DNA of 64,000 nucleotides from Mycobacterium kansasii ATCC 12478. GTDB lineage: Bacteria > Actinomycetota > Actinomycetes > Mycobacteriales > Mycobacteriaceae. Position 1 is the stretch's first letter, and each line of letters opens with the position of its first letter. The translations under genes were made by a program, and so were the position numbers. The stretch spans positions 3,968,001 through 4,032,000 of the forward strand of contig NC_022663.1 of NCBI RefSeq assembly GCF_000157895.3, in the 5' to 3' direction. Shown piece after piece: positions 16,148-24,452 of the stretch. The notes beneath the pieces are model-generated. The model was not told the DNA's origin. It saw only the letters and a list, made by a program, of their open reading frames with translations, and ran no database searches.

Positions 16148-17086
16148 CTATGCATTGCCATCAGGGACGATCACGTGGTTCGGGTCGGGCCGCAGCTCCG
16201 GCGGAGCTTGGCTGTAGTCGCCGAACGGGCCGTCGCGGCGCTCGATCGCGGCCCGTACCCCCTGGGTTTCGGCGGTCTTGATGAACTCGAGTGCGTCGGG
16301 GGTGTTGCGCATCAGGCCGTCGAGAATGCCGCCCAACGTCTGGGTGGACGCCAGTCCCATGTTCTCGTAGGCCTGATTGACGATCAGCTTCTGGGCCTGT
16401 AGCTGCGACAACGGGATTCGCGCCAGCTCGGTGGCGATCTCGGCGACGCGGGCCTCGAGGCGCTCGAAGGGCACCGCCTCGTTGATCAGCTCGACTTCGG
16501 CGGCCTGGACACCGGTGAGCGGCCGGCCGGTCAGCGCGTGCCATTTGACCTTGGCCAGGCTCAGCCGGTACAGCCACATCCCGGTCAGATAGGCCCCCCA
16601 CATGCGGCTGTACGGGGTGCCGATCACGGCGTCGTTGCTGGCGATCACGATGTCGGCGCACAACGCATAGTCGCTGGCGCCGCCCACGCACCAGCCGTGC
16701 ACCTGCGCGATCACCGGCTTCGACGCCCGCCAGATCGCCATGAACTTCTGGGTCGGGCCCGTCTCGCGGGCGCTGACCATCGCGAAATCCTTACCCGGAT
16801 CCCACCTGCCGTCGGTCATCATGGCCTCACTCCAGTGCTGGAAGCCACCGCCGAAGTCGTAACCGCCGGAGAAGGCGCGTCCGGCGCCGCGCAGCACGAT
16901 GACTTTGATGTCCCGGTCGCGTTCGGCCAGCCCCACCGCGGCCTCGATCTCGTCGGGCATGGGCGGAACGATGGTGTTGAGGTGTTCCGGGCGATTCAAC
17001 GTGATGGTGGCGACCGGCCCGGCCGTGGCGTAGAGCAGCGTTTCGAAGTCGGGTATGGACGGGGGAACAGGCCGGGAAAAAGACAT
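16148..17086 (-). CDS. echA2: Enoyl-CoA hydratase/isomerase family protein EchA2
   Basis: A 312-aa crotonase-fold protein, matching the length of M. tuberculosis EchA2. It has the oxyanion-hole segments VLRGAGRAFSGGYDF and AQVHGWCVGGASDYALCADI, with a long insertion between them (FQHWSEAMMTDGRWDPG). Fatty-acyl-CoA beta-oxidation or a related hydratase reaction is inferred from the family, and no specific substrate is known. The ATG at 17086 (MSFSRP) is preferred over one 36 bp upstream. A decayed DedA gene lies upstream, where M. tuberculosis carries mazEF1. Confidence 0.88.
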   Translation of the reverse strand: MSFSRPVPPSIPDFETLLYATAGPVATITLNRPEHLNTIVPPMPDEIEAAVGLAERDRDIKVIVLRGAGRAFSGGYDFGGGFQHWSEAMMTDGRWDPGKDFAMVSARETGPTQKFMAIWRASKPVIAQVHGWCVGGASDYALCADIVIASNDAVIGTPYSRMWGAYLTGMWLYRLSLAKVKWHALTGRPLTGVQAAEVELINEAVPFERLEARVAEIATELARIPLSQLQAQKLIVNQAYENMGLASTQTLGGILDGLMRNTPDALEFIKTAETQGVRAAIERRDGPFGDYSQAPPELRPDPNHVIVPDGNA

Positions 17087-17128
17087 AGCCGAAGCGAAGC
17101 CGCTGGGGGACTTCAGTGTCAAGCAGTC

Positions 17129-17395
17129 TCAAGCGCGGTTCAGCGGGAGACACCAGCGCATGTGGGCCACCCCGGCAACGATCCCGTCGTCCTGGCGCAG
17201 CCCGTCGATGAACCGTGCGCCGGCCACGAAAATGGCGCCGCGCCTGGCGAAGAAACGCTCGGTCGCCAGGATGCCGAGCGCCAGGACGGCCACGAGGTTC
17301 AACTGTCCGGTGCGGGCGTACAGCCCGGCCGCGATCGGGATCGTTTGGCCGGGCAGCGCTACCCCGAAGCCCTCCACCCTGACCAGCGCGATTGA
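17129..17395 (-). pseudogene. Decayed DedA-family membrane protein gene
   Basis: The minus strand encodes SIALVRVEGFGVALPGQTI, then PIAAGLYARTGQLNLVAVLA, which match the first conserved block of DedA membrane proteins. The frame then jumps from LALGILA directly to TERFFARRGAIFVAGARFID, a block normally some tens of residues further on. It ends soon after GIVAGVAHMRW. The N-terminal start region and the C-terminal helices are missing. I read this as an in-frame internal deletion plus loss of both ends. About 80 residues remain of a protein that is normally about 200. No functional product is expected. Confidence 0.7.
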
Positions 17396-17456
17396 CGGCC
17401 GCGTAAGGGTGCCCAGAGATCGGCGCCGCTAGACGTCGCGACCACGACCAGTGCGG

Positions 17457-19475
17457 TTACCCGCGGCCGCCCAGCATCTGGTGCAGGAATGAGTAACTCA
17501 GCGCCGATCTGAAGGCCAGCTGCTCGTTGTCGGCCGCGCCGGCGTGCCCGCCCTCGATGTTCTCGTAGTACCAGACACGATGGCCGGCGGCTTCCAGCGC
17601 TGCCGTCATCTTGCGAGCGTGGCCCGGGTGGACGCGGTCATCACGCGTGGAGGTGGTCAACAGCACCGGCGGATACTGCCGCTCGACCGAAATATTCTGG
17701 TACGGCGAGTATTCGGAGATGAATTCCCAGTCTTCGGGATTGTCGGGGTCGCCGTATTCGGCCATCCAGGAGGCTCCGGCCAACAGCAGGTGATAGCGCT
17801 TCATGTCCAGCAGCGGCACATCGCAGACCAGCGCGCCGAATTTCTCCGGGTACTTGGTCAGCATGATTCCCATCAGCAGCCCGCCGTTGCTGCCACCCCG
17901 GGCGCCGAGCTGCGCGACGGTGGTGATCTCGCGTTTCACCAAATCCGTTGCGACGGCGGCGAAGTCCTCGGCCACCTTGTGCCGGTCCGCGCGCATCGCC
18001 TGGGTGTGCCAGCCGGGTCCGTACTCACCGCCGCCGCGAATGTTGGCCAGCACGTAGGTGCCGCCGCGGGCCAGCCACAACCGGCCCAGCACGCCATCGT
18101 ATGCGGGTGTCCTGGGCACCTCGAATCCGCCGTAGCCGCTGAGCAGCGTCGGGCCGGGTCCGTCGGCGTTCGCGGGTCGCACGACAAAATACGGGATGGG
18201 CGTCCCGTCGTCGGAGTCGGTGAAATGCTGTGCCACCGTGAGATTTCCGGCGTCGAAGAACGTCGGTGCAGATTTGATCTCGGCGAGTTGCCCGTCGTCG
18301 GTGCCGCGCAGCAGTCGTGACGGCCGGTCGAACCCGCTGGAGTCGAGGAACAATTCGTTACCGTGGCTGTCGGCGGTGACGACGACGGTGTGGGCCGCTG
18401 CCGGGATGCCCGACAACGGTTCGCGGCGCCAGTCGCCCGGGGTGGCGATTTCGACGCGGCTGGCCACGTCCGCCAGCGTCACGATCAGCAGCCGGTCACG
18501 GGTCCACGTGTACTGATACAGGGCGGTATGTGGGTCCGGCTCGAATACCACGTTCAATTGCGCCGTGCCAGCAAGGAATTCGTCGTAGTGAGCGGCCAGC
18601 AGGCAACCTGCGGTATAGGTGGTGGCGCCGAGCGTCCAGTCGGTGCGCAGTTCGATCAGTAGCCACTGGCGGTGCACGGACACGCTGGCGTCGGTGGGCG
18701 CATCGATACGGATCAGCTCCGCGCCGCGCAGCTCGTAGACCTCGTCGTTCCAGAAGTCGAGGGCACGCGCAATCATGGTGCGCTCGAAGCCAGGGGTTCG
18801 ATCCACCGACGCCATGACGCGCACGTCGGCGCGGGCGCCCTCGAACACCGTCTGCGCCTCGGCCAGCGGGGTGCCCCGGCGCCATCGCTTGACCACGCGG
18901 GGGTAGCCGGATTCGGTGAGCGAATCGGCGCCGAAGTCGGTGCCCACCAGCACGGTATCCGGGTCTTGCCAGGTGATTTGGGACTTGGCTTCCGGCAGCT
19001 CGAATCCGCCGTCGACGAATTGGCGTGTGCGCATATCGAATTCACGCACGACGGACGCATCCGACCCGCCTGGGGACAGGCTGACCAGGGCCAGGGTGTG
19101 GTCGGGCTCGATGACGCCGGCGCCGGCCCACACCCATTTCCGGCCGTCCACCCGACCGAGTTCGTCGACATCGATCAGGACATCCCATTCCGGCTTGTCG
19201 GCGCGGTAGCTGTCCAGCGTGGTGCGCCGCCACAGCCCGCGCGGGTTGGCGGCGTCGCGCCAGAAGTTGTACAGGTAATCGCCGCGGCGCACCACGTAGG
19301 GGATTCGGGTGTCGGTGTCGAGCACCTCGAGCGCCTCGGCCCGCATCCGCTCGAACTCGCCGCTGCAGAACTGCGCCATGGCGGGCCCGTTGCGTGCGCG
19401 CACCCAGTCGAGTGCGCTCTCGCCGGTGACGTCTTCAAGCCACAAGTACGGGTCGTCCGGCGCCTCAGATGTCAT
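17457..19475 (-). CDS. Prolyl-oligopeptidase-family serine peptidase (Rv0457c homologue)
   Basis: A 672-aa S9 peptidase. The N-terminal beta-propeller domain (about 1-420) opens with DDPYLWLEDVTGESALDWV. The C-terminal alpha/beta-hydrolase domain carries the nucleophile in GARGGSNGGLLMG (Ser near 540), the Asp in TRDDRVHPGHARK and the His in EGGHAGAADN, so the catalytic triad looks complete. It cleaves short peptides after proline or related residues; no signal peptide is visible. The ATG at 19475 matches the family start. It is divergent from the aldehyde dehydrogenase gene, with 65 bp between the starts. Confidence 0.92.
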   Translation of the reverse strand: MTSEAPDDPYLWLEDVTGESALDWVRARNGPAMAQFCSGEFERMRAEALEVLDTDTRIPYVVRRGDYLYNFWRDAANPRGLWRRTTLDSYRADKPEWDVLIDVDELGRVDGRKWVWAGAGVIEPDHTLALVSLSPGGSDASVVREFDMRTRQFVDGGFELPEAKSQITWQDPDTVLVGTDFGADSLTESGYPRVVKRWRRGTPLAEAQTVFEGARADVRVMASVDRTPGFERTMIARALDFWNDEVYELRGAELIRIDAPTDASVSVHRQWLLIELRTDWTLGATTYTAGCLLAAHYDEFLAGTAQLNVVFEPDPHTALYQYTWTRDRLLIVTLADVASRVEIATPGDWRREPLSGIPAAAHTVVVTADSHGNELFLDSSGFDRPSRLLRGTDDGQLAEIKSAPTFFDAGNLTVAQHFTDSDDGTPIPYFVVRPANADGPGPTLLSGYGGFEVPRTPAYDGVLGRLWLARGGTYVLANIRGGGEYGPGWHTQAMRADRHKVAEDFAAVATDLVKREITTVAQLGARGGSNGGLLMGIMLTKYPEKFGALVCDVPLLDMKRYHLLLAGASWMAEYGDPDNPEDWEFISEYSPYQNISVERQYPPVLLTTSTRDDRVHPGHARKMTAALEAAGHRVWYYENIEGGHAGAADNEQLAFRSALSYSFLHQMLGGRG

Positions 19476-19540
19476 GGAAGCCATTCTGACCCCGGCGGTA
19501 GTGTGAGCTGTATTACACGAGCTAACGAGGAGCCGAGCAG

Positions 19541-21064
19541 ATGACCGTCTTTGCACGTCCGGGTTCCGCCGGTGCGCTGATGTCGTACGAATCCCGGTAC
19601 GAGAACTTCATCGGCGGCGAATGGATGGCACCCGCCCAGGGCCGCTACTTCGAAAATCTCACGCCGGTGACCGGCCAGCCGTTCTGCGAGATAGCGCGGT
19701 CCGACGAAGCCGACGTCGACAAGGCGCTCGACGCCGCGCACGCCGCGGCGCCGGGATGGGCCAAGACCGCGCCGGCCGCGCGGGCGGCGATCCTGAACAA
19801 AATCGCCGACCGCATCGACGAGAACCGGGCCGCTCTGGCCGTGGCCGAAGTGTGGGACAACGGCAAACCCGTCAGGGAGGCGCTGGCCGCCGACATCCCG
19901 CTAGCCGCCGACCATTTCCGGTATTTCGCCGCGGCGATCCGCGCCCAGGAGGGCACCCTCTCCCAGATCGACGAGGACACCGTCGCCTACCACTTCCACG
20001 AGCCGCTCGGCGTGGTCGGTCAGATCATTCCGTGGAACTTCCCCATTCTGATGGGCGCCTGGAAACTGGCGCCGGCGCTGGCGGCCGGCAACGCGGTGGT
20101 GCTCAAACCCGCCGAGCAGACGCCGGCCTCGGTGCTGTACCTGATGACGCTGATCGCCGACCTGCTGCCGCCGGGAGTGGTCAACGTGGTCAACGGATTC
20201 GGCTTCGAGGCGGGAAAACCGCTGGCGTCCAGCAACCGGATCGCCAAGGTGGCCTTCACCGGGGAGACCACGACCGGTCGGCTGATCATGCAATATGCCT
20301 CCCAGAACCTGATCCCGGTCACCCTGGAACTCGGCGGCAAGAGCCCCAACATCTTCTTCTCCGACGTGATGGCGGCCAATGACGATTTCCAGGACAAGGC
20401 GCTGGAGGGCTTCACGATGTTCGCCCTCAACCAGGGCGAGGTGTGCACCTGCCCGTCGCGCAGCCTGATCCAGGCCGACATCTACGACGAGTTCCTGGAA
20501 CTGGCCGCGATCCGGACCAAGGCGGTTCGGCAAGGTGACCCGCTGAACACCGAGACGATGCTGGGCTCGCAGGCCTCCAACGATCAGCTCGAGAAGATCT
20601 TGTCCTACATCGAGATCGGCAAGGAAGATGGGGCCAAGGTCATCACCGGCGGCGAGCGCGCCGACCTGGGAGGTGACCTGGCCGGCGGGTTCTACCTGCA
20701 GCCCACGATTTTCGCCGGCAACAACGCGATGCGGATCTTCCAGGAGGAGATCTTCGGGCCGGTCGTCGCCGTCGCCTCCTTCACCGACTACGACGACGCG
20801 ATCGGCATTGCCAACGACACTCTCTATGGTCTGGGCGCGGGCGTGTGGAGCCGCGACGGCAATACCGCCTACCGGGCCGGGCGCGACATCCAGGCCGGAC
20901 GGGTGTGGGTCAACTGCTACCACGTCTATCCACCGCATGCGGCGTTCGGCGGCTACAAGCTGTCCGGCTTCGGCCGCGAGTGCCACAAGATGGCGCTCGA
21001 GCACTACCAGCAAACCAAGAACCTGATGGTGTCCTACAGCGACAAGGCGCTCGGGTTGTTCTGA
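19541..21064 (+). CDS. NAD-dependent aldehyde dehydrogenase (Rv0458 homologue)
   Basis: A 507-aa aldehyde dehydrogenase that oxidises aldehydes to carboxylic acids with NAD(P). Visible landmarks are the cofactor segment IIPWNFPILMGAWKLAPAL, the general-base glutamate in LELGGKSPNIFF, the catalytic cysteine in NQGEVCTCPSR and the C-terminal YGLGAGVWSRD. It resembles the AldA/AcoD branch linked to acetaldehyde and alcohol oxidation. The start follows GAGGAGCCGAGCAG. Its stop overlaps the next ATG by one base (TGATG), as expected for a coupled pair with the DUF779 protein. Confidence 0.93.
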   Translation: MTVFARPGSAGALMSYESRYENFIGGEWMAPAQGRYFENLTPVTGQPFCEIARSDEADVDKALDAAHAAAPGWAKTAPAARAAILNKIADRIDENRAALAVAEVWDNGKPVREALAADIPLAADHFRYFAAAIRAQEGTLSQIDEDTVAYHFHEPLGVVGQIIPWNFPILMGAWKLAPALAAGNAVVLKPAEQTPASVLYLMTLIADLLPPGVVNVVNGFGFEAGKPLASSNRIAKVAFTGETTTGRLIMQYASQNLIPVTLELGGKSPNIFFSDVMAANDDFQDKALEGFTMFALNQGEVCTCPSRSLIQADIYDEFLELAAIRTKAVRQGDPLNTETMLGSQASNDQLEKILSYIEIGKEDGAKVITGGERADLGGDLAGGFYLQPTIFAGNNAMRIFQEEIFGPVVAVASFTDYDDAIGIANDTLYGLGAGVWSRDGNTAYRAGRDIQAGRVWVNCYHVYPPHAAFGGYKLSGFGRECHKMALEHYQQTKNLMVSYSDKALGLF

Positions 21065-21552
21065 TGGTTGCGCCGCCCGGTGTGGTCATCACCGCGTCCG
21101 CCGCCGAGTTGCTGGCCCGGCTGCACGAGCAGCACGGTCCGCTGATGTTTCACCAGTCCGGCGGCTGCTGCGACGGGTCGTCGCCCATGTGCTACCCGCA
21201 CGGGGACTTCCTCGTCGGTGACCGCGACGTCCTGCTCGGCGTGCTCGATGTGACGGAAGAGGGCGTGCCGGTATGGATCTCCGGTCCGCAGTACCAGGCT
21301 CAATATCGCGAGCAGCACACCCAACTGGTGATCGACGTGGTGCCGGGCCGCGGGAGCGGGTTCAGCCTGGAAGCCCCCGAGGGCGTGCGCTTTCTCAGTC
21401 GCGGCCGGGTCTTCACCGACGAGGAGAAGGCCCTGGTCAAAGGTATTCCGGTGATCACCGGCCTGGCTTACGCGCGCGGTGAGCGGCCGCCGGTACGAGG
21501 TGAGGTTGTCGCCGACAACTCGCCGGGAGCGTGCCGGGCCACCGGGGCGTGA
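21064..21552 (+). CDS. DUF779 protein, aldehyde dehydrogenase partner (Rv0459 homologue)
   Basis: A 162-aa DUF779 protein. The cysteine-rich motif SGGCCDGSSPMCY at about residues 33-45 is the family signature and looks like a metal site. HTQLVIDVVPGRGSGFSLE and RFLSRGRVFT follow. Members are regularly encoded next to AldA-type aldehyde dehydrogenases, which is the case here (one-base overlap), and probably help or protect the enzyme; the exact role is unknown. The cysteine cluster is complete. Confidence 0.88.
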   Translation: MVAPPGVVITASAAELLARLHEQHGPLMFHQSGGCCDGSSPMCYPHGDFLVGDRDVLLGVLDVTEEGVPVWISGPQYQAQYREQHTQLVIDVVPGRGSGFSLEAPEGVRFLSRGRVFTDEEKALVKGIPVITGLAYARGERPPVRGEVVADNSPGACRATGA

Positions 21553-21572
21553 CCGCAGTAAGGTCGTACAAC

Positions 21573-21851
21573 GTGATTCCCCTTCCACGTGCGCGGCTGC
21601 TGACGAGCGCCATGCTGGTTGGTAACGCGGTCGGCTTGTTGGCGGGGGTGGCCGGAACCGTGCTGGTGCATACTCCGATCCGGCCAGATCTGGTCATTGC
21701 GCTGGTGGTCGGGATTCCCAGCGTGCTCGGCCTGGCGATCATTCTGTTTTCCGGGCGCCGTTGGGTGACCACGCTGGGCGCTTTCATCCTCGCGCTGGCG
21801 CCGGGCTGGTTCGGTGTGCTTGCCGCAATCCAGGTGGCAAGCGGTGGCTGA
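21573..21851 (+). CDS. Small hydrophobic membrane protein (Rv0460 homologue)
   Basis: About 92 aa from a GTG preceded by GTAAGGTCGTACAAC. An internal ATG at 21612 would give the 79-residue form used for the M. tuberculosis protein, so the start is uncertain. Three hydrophobic segments (about residues 12-32, 38-56 and 62-84) fill most of it. No functional motif is visible. It is sandwiched between the DUF779 gene and the next membrane protein gene, which it overlaps by 8 bp. Confidence 0.75.
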   Translation: MIPLPRARLLTSAMLVGNAVGLLAGVAGTVLVHTPIRPDLVIALVVGIPSVLGLAIILFSGRRWVTTLGAFILALAPGWFGVLAAIQVASGG

Positions 21852-22410
21852 CAAAGAGGTTGACCAAGATCACGTTTCGGACCCGGGGACGGCACCGTTC
21901 GTGCCCGATTTCGACACCGGCTCGGAGCCGCTGCCCGTGTTGGCCGCCGCAGCCGAGAAGGCGGACGCGGCGCCGCAGGCCAAGGACGAACCTGAAAGCC
22001 CGTCGTCCAGCCCGACTGTCGCGGAAGCACCCACCGACGCGTCGACGGGCGAGCCGGCTGCCGCACCGGTGCAGGTGCCCGGCCGCTACCAGTACCTGAA
22101 GTGGTGGAAGTTGTTGCTCGTCATTCTCGGCGTGTGGTTCGGCGCGGCCGAGGTCGGGCTGAGTCTGTTCTATTGGTGGTATCACACGCTGGACAAGACC
22201 GCGGCCGTCTTTGTCGTCCTGGTTTATGTCGTCGGGTGCGCCGTGGGCGGCTTGATTCTGTCGATGGTGCAGGGCCGGCCCATGATCGCGGCATTGTCAA
22301 TCGGGGTGATGTCGGGGCCGTTTGCCTCCGTCGCCGCGGCGGCACCGCTGTACGGCTATTACTACTGCGAGCGGGTAGGCCACTGTCTGGTCGGAGTCAT
22401 CCCGTATTAG
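21844..22410 (+). CDS. Membrane protein with Ala/Pro-rich cytoplasmic arm (Rv0461 homologue)
   Basis: A 188-aa protein. The first 75 residues or so are hydrophilic, acidic and Ala/Pro/Ser-rich (low complexity). Three hydrophobic segments follow, around WWKLLLVILGVWFGAAEVGL, VFVVLVYVVGCAVGGLIL and the C-terminal AALSIGVMSGPFASVAAAAP, ending with YYYCERVGHCLVGVIPY. The GTG start at 21844 overlaps the preceding gene by 8 bp. Function is unknown. Its 3' end overlaps the stop of the convergent PPE gene by 4 bp, marking the edge of the accessory island. Confidence 0.8.
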   Translation: MADKEVDQDHVSDPGTAPFVPDFDTGSEPLPVLAAAAEKADAAPQAKDEPESPSSSPTVAEAPTDASTGEPAAAPVQVPGRYQYLKWWKLLLVILGVWFGAAEVGLSLFYWWYHTLDKTAAVFVVLVYVVGCAVGGLILSMVQGRPMIAALSIGVMSGPFASVAAAAPLYGYYYCERVGHCLVGVIPY

Positions 22411-23699
22411 ACGCTCGCGAGCACGGTGTGCGCAGCGTCGAGCGACCCCGGCTCCCAACCGGTCGGCAGCATGGGAACCCGCGCGCCACCAGCCGACTCG
22501 GCGCCGCCGATCGTGGCCAACCCGGCCGCCGGCACCGCTGCGCCGGCGGGCACGGTCCCGGCAAACCCCATCACTGCAGCACCCTGATCGGCAGCCGCCA
22601 CCGAGGCCGATATCCCCGGCGCGCCCCCGGTCGTTACTGCCGATACCAACGGGGCTTGCGGCAATACCGCCGATGCGCCCGCCAACGGCCCCAGGGTGCC
22701 AACAGCCCCACCCGCCGCCGGCGCGGCTGTCAGCGCAGCCACGCTCGAGTCGGCAGCAGCCAACGTAGCCGTCGACAGCGCCATTCCCCCAGCAACTGAC
22801 GTCGACAAAGCCGGAATAAGACCGAAACCGGCGCCGCCGAGAATCCATTCGAGGATCGCGCCTGCGACGATGAGAGGATCTGTCAGTACCTGCCAAGCCA
22901 ATGACAAAGGGAAAAAGTACCAGATTAGGAGATAATTCTCCAGCAAAACAAGGGCGGCGCCAAAGTGGCCAGTCAAAAGGAACCAAAGCGCTTTGATAAA
23001 GAATTCCGGTCCCCATAAAATCAACAAAAATGACTCAAAGATCGCCAGTACGCTATTGAACCATTCGCTCACAATTAATAGCAGTAGCTCATTCAATAAT
23101 CTATCAATCGGGTCGGGAAGGGCGGCGGCTCTGGCGACGTTGCCGGCGATAGCGGCTCCGGGTTTGACGATGACCGGTGCCGGACTCGTGCATGGTACGG
23201 ATGACAGGAGAGCGGCAGTGGACATTTCGTAAACGCTCATCGTGGTAGCGGCTTGGACCCACATCCGCACATAGTCGGCCTCATTGAGCGCGATCGGGAT
23301 CGTGTTGAGGCCAAAGAAATTCGTAGCCACCAACACGGCATGGGTGGCATGGTTGGCCGCCAACTCGGCCAACGTCGGCATCGTCGCCAAGGCACTCACA
23401 TAGGCCGTTGCCGCGGCCTCGTGGGCAGCAGCGGCTTGGGCACTATCGGCGCTGGCTTGCAGCAACCACGCCGCATACGGTGCATAGGCAGCGACGCAAC
23501 ATTCCGCGGTGGGACCGTCCCACATGCCGGCTTGCATCCCGGCGAGCACCGCAGTCAATTCTTCGGCCACCGACGCGTACGCCGCACTCAGCGTTGTCCA
23601 GGTTTCCGCCGCGACCAGCAACGAACCCGGTCCCGGACCCGCACACAGTAATGCCGAATGCACCTCCGGTGGCGCAGCCGACCACCCCGGCGTCGTCAT
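22407..23699 (-). CDS. PPE-family protein
   Basis: A 430-aa PPE protein. The N-terminal domain (about 1-180) has the diagnostic APPEVHSALL at residues 9-18 and the WxG-type turn in MWDGPTAE near residue 60. A hydrophobic middle follows (about 200-290; LLNELLLLIVSEWFNSVLAI), then an Ala/Gly-rich C-terminal third. PPE proteins are type VII secretion substrates, usually with a PE partner. Here the coupled upstream gene is not a recognisable PE. The middle is encoded by markedly AT-rich DNA (45 G/C in the 120 bp at 22981-23100), unlike its flanks. No M. tuberculosis PPE lies at this site. Confidence 0.9.
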   Translation of the reverse strand: MTTPGWSAAPPEVHSALLCAGPGPGSLLVAAETWTTLSAAYASVAEELTAVLAGMQAGMWDGPTAECCVAAYAPYAAWLLQASADSAQAAAAHEAAATAYVSALATMPTLAELAANHATHAVLVATNFFGLNTIPIALNEADYVRMWVQAATTMSVYEMSTAALLSSVPCTSPAPVIVKPGAAIAGNVARAAALPDPIDRLLNELLLLIVSEWFNSVLAIFESFLLILWGPEFFIKALWFLLTGHFGAALVLLENYLLIWYFFPLSLAWQVLTDPLIVAGAILEWILGGAGFGLIPALSTSVAGGMALSTATLAAADSSVAALTAAPAAGGAVGTLGPLAGASAVLPQAPLVSAVTTGGAPGISASVAAADQGAAVMGFAGTVPAGAAVPAAGLATIGGAESAGGARVPMLPTGWEPGSLDAAHTVLASV

Positions 23700-23971
23700 T
23701 TCGTAGCACCTGCGACTGAGTTCGCGGCCATCGCGGCGTCACTGGCGGGATTGCCAAGAGCGGGCTGACGGGGGCCAGCTTGGGAGCGGCTCGGCTCGTG
23801 GGCGCCCGCCGCGGCTTGCGGGATGCTCAGCGATATGGGATTCCCCGCTGGGGTCGCCGGTGTGGTAGTCGCTGGCGCGGCAGCGGCGGACGCGGCATGC
23901 CGCGCGGCACGCCATGACTCCGGCGCGCCAACGACAGCCGTCGGTGGCGTGGGACCCAACGGAAATGTCAT
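23696..23971 (-). CDS. Small Ala/Pro-rich protein coupled to the PPE gene
   Basis: A 91-aa open frame whose stop overlaps the PPE start by 4 bp (ATGA). The ATG has a good ribosome site, GGGAG with 7-bp spacing. The protein is rich in Ala, Pro, Ser and Thr and mostly disordered-looking: PLGPTPPTAVVGAPESWRAA, a run of alanines, TTTPATPAGNPISLSIP, and NPASDAAMAANSVAGATK at the end. It lacks the PE motif and the YxxxD/E secretion signal, so it is not an ordinary PE partner. The position suggests co-production with the PPE protein. I do not recognise the family. Confidence 0.6.
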   Translation of the reverse strand: MTFPLGPTPPTAVVGAPESWRAARHAASAAAAPATTTPATPAGNPISLSIPQAAAGAHEPSRSQAGPRQPALGNPASDAAMAANSVAGATK

Positions 23972-24452
23972 TTCGCTACTCCCATTTGCTTTTTCGTTAC
24001 TCCATCACCGCGCCGGGCTGTCGTTGCCGTGGGGGGTTACTAGCCACGACGAATGGGCGGCTAGTATGGTGTATAGTATACTGTACGAATGTATGGTGCT
24101 ACCGCAATAGGGAGTTGAGCTCCCGGCGTACCAGGCCATCAAGCTAGTGTTCGTGACTCGCTATCGCGTGGCCGTCTCGGAGCCGCTCCGGGCGGATACA
24201 TCGCCGGGGGCCGGTCGTATTGACCACGACTGTCCCACCTGTCGCTGCGCCGGTCGGCACCCGATGTGCCCAGCCGTGAGCGCCGTTTCGGTCGCGCCCG
24301 TGCTGCGAATGAGGTTGTCGCATTAGGTTGGGCACTGCGAGCGTCACCTCCGACAGAGGTGTTGCGGATGTGGCTACGCAGCGACCTGATGGTGCGAATC
24401 GCGACCCGCGGTCATCTTCGGCACTGCCATTCTGGAGTCAGCGCATGGCCGG
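23972..24452. other. Intergenic region upstream of the PPE operon
   Basis: No convincing gene in 481 bp. The half nearest the PPE operon is AT-richer than its surroundings and contains three inverted repeats (24038-24066, 24071-24081, 24110-24124). The half nearest 24452 is ordinary GC-rich DNA with only short frames that lack ribosome sites. Confidence 0.5.
24038..24081. promoter_or_regulatory. Paired palindromes, candidate control region of the PPE operon
   Basis: TACTAGCC (24038-24045) and GGCTAGTA (24059-24066) are perfect 8-bp inverted arms around a 13-bp spacer. GTATAGTATAC (24071-24081) is a second perfect palindrome only 5 bp away. On the minus strand the second contains TATACT, a near-consensus -10 hexamer about 105 bp upstream of the small coupled gene. 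Operator overlapping a promoter is the likely reading. Confidence 0.4.

Noticed and set aside
24144..24347. 67-codon minus-strand frame in the PPE upstream region
   Set aside because: No ribosome site, no homology and low-complexity composition.
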